Origin: Gammaproteobacteria bacterium
GTDB taxonomy: Bacteria > Pseudomonadota > Gammaproteobacteria > Enterobacterales > Alteromonadaceae
Length of the DNA stretch: 6,553 bases
Direction of reading: 5' to 3'
Assembly (NCBI GenBank): GCA_023380515.1
Contig: JAMCRH010000229.1
Location: forward strand, 1 to 6,553
Shown: positions 6,013 through 6,553 of the stretch, one piece after another
How the letters are laid out: each line of letters begins with the position of its first letter
Position numbering within the stretch: position 1 is the first letter of the stretch
Notes under the pieces: model-generated
What the model was told of the DNA's origin: nothing
The model's input: the letters and a program-made list of their open reading frames with translations, nothing else
The model's database searches: none
Program-made: the position numbers and the translations under genes

Positions 6013-6553
6013 GCCGTCAAGTGTGAGATTGAGCGAAAAATTAGCCGCTTTGCGAGTTAAATATGTCGCCCAGCTGCAACAGGACTTTCCGCTGCAAACC
6101 GCCTGCCTTCAAGACACGCCTAGTACTGAACAAAGGCATGAACTGCAACGCTACTTACATAGATTAGCTGGGTCTGGTGGAAGTTACGGGTTGGCACGAA
6201 TATCTAGTTTGAGTAAAGCGGCTGAACTGATACTGCTAGAGCAGGCTAATTCTGAGACATTAGAGACCACAACATTAAATACATTGCGTGGACTGGTGCT
6301 TGAATTAGGGAACGAAGTTATCGCCGCAGACACGCCTGCTCCTATCCGAACCGCTGCATTACCCCAAGAATCCTCAATGGAGGATGTCCTGGCACCGAGC
6401 ATATGGATACTGGACGATGACACCTTATTACTGGCGCAACTGGCTGAACAATTAAGTAGCTTCGGATTCCGTGTTGCCACTTTTGCAAACTTCGAGCACA
6501 TGGTTGCTGCTTGGACTCGTAATACACCAGACTTTCACTTTCATGATCATTAT
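6005..6553 (+). CDS. Hpt-REC phosphotransfer protein, N-terminal part (3'-truncated by window)
   Basis: The frame is open from GTG 6005 to the last base, 183 codons with no stop, so the protein continues past the window. Residues of about 10-105 form an Hpt domain: the histidine motif YLHRLAGSGGSYG has phosphoacceptor H52 and the small residues (G56, S57, G58, G62) usual around it, within a helical sequence. A linker rich in P, A and E (about 108-130) leads to the first half of a receiver: IWILDDD gives the acidic pair D137/D138, and D181 aligns with the phosphoacceptor aspartate. The upstream hybrid kinase ends in two receivers and has no Hpt, so this Hpt is the natural next step of the relay. 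The C-terminus may carry an output domain; Hpt-REC proteins ending in GGDEF are known, but nothing here shows one. The gene overlaps the receiver gene by 8 bases. ATG 5996 is an alternative start with poor ribosome-site spacing. The residues around D181 (FHFHDHY) are unusually His-rich for a receiver beta-3 strand. Confidence 0.85.
   Translation, partial: MTKPSSVRLSEKLAALRVKYVAQLQQDFPLQTACLQDTPSTEQRHELQRYLHRLAGSGGSYGLARISSLSKAAELILLEQANSETLETTTLNTLRGLVLELGNEVIAADTPAPIRTAALPQESSMEDVLAPSIWILDDDTLLLAQLAEQLSSFGFRVATFANFEHMVAAWTRNTPDFHFHDHY

Noticed and set aside
6184..6501. Minus-strand ORF of 105 codons, Ser- and Ala-rich
   Set aside because: It lies opposite the open Hpt-REC frame, whose H52 motif and DDD motif are convincing. 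The composition is typical of an antisense shadow.

Overview
The window looks like chromosomal DNA of a free-living gammaproteobacterium, possibly in or near the Alteromonadales. That placement rests on overall feel: moderate GC, Gram-negative CHASE and hybrid kinases, and a tRNA-style terminator. No marker gene confirms it. The window falls into two unrelated parts joined by what reads as a tRNA attachment-site scar.

Left part (1-573): the C-terminal 174 codons of a HEPN-domain protein with an intact R-x4-H motif. About 24 bases after its stop codon lies a fragment with the exact geometry of a tRNA 3' end: T-loop TTCGAAT, 5-nt T-stem strand, 7-nt acceptor strand, discriminator A, then CCA. 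It has no anticodon arm, D arm or 5' half. A strong intrinsic terminator follows 7 bases later. The simplest reading is that positions 1 to about 550 are the distal end of an element integrated into a tRNA gene, 551-573 is the att repeat left at that end, and 574 onward is the original downstream flank with the tRNA's own terminator.

Right part (736-6553): four tightly packed plus-strand signalling genes, with junctions of a 1-bp gap, a 4-bp overlap and an 8-bp overlap. In order they are a membrane CHASE-domain histidine kinase, a large soluble hybrid kinase (GAF-GAF-PAS-PAS-HisKA-HATPase-REC-REC), a stand-alone receiver protein, and an Hpt-REC protein cut by the window end. The last gene has no stop codon inside the window.

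The set forms a plausible split multistep phosphorelay. Two kinases sense periplasmic and cytoplasmic signals. The hybrid kinase passes phosphate from H629 to its receivers (D912, D1034). The separate Hpt (H52 of the last protein) could then shuttle it to the free receiver (D58) or to its own receiver. No DNA-binding or enzymatic output domain is visible; it may lie downstream of the window, for example at the C-terminus of the last protein. Only the domain identities and gene packing are seen directly; the direction of phosphate flow is inferred.
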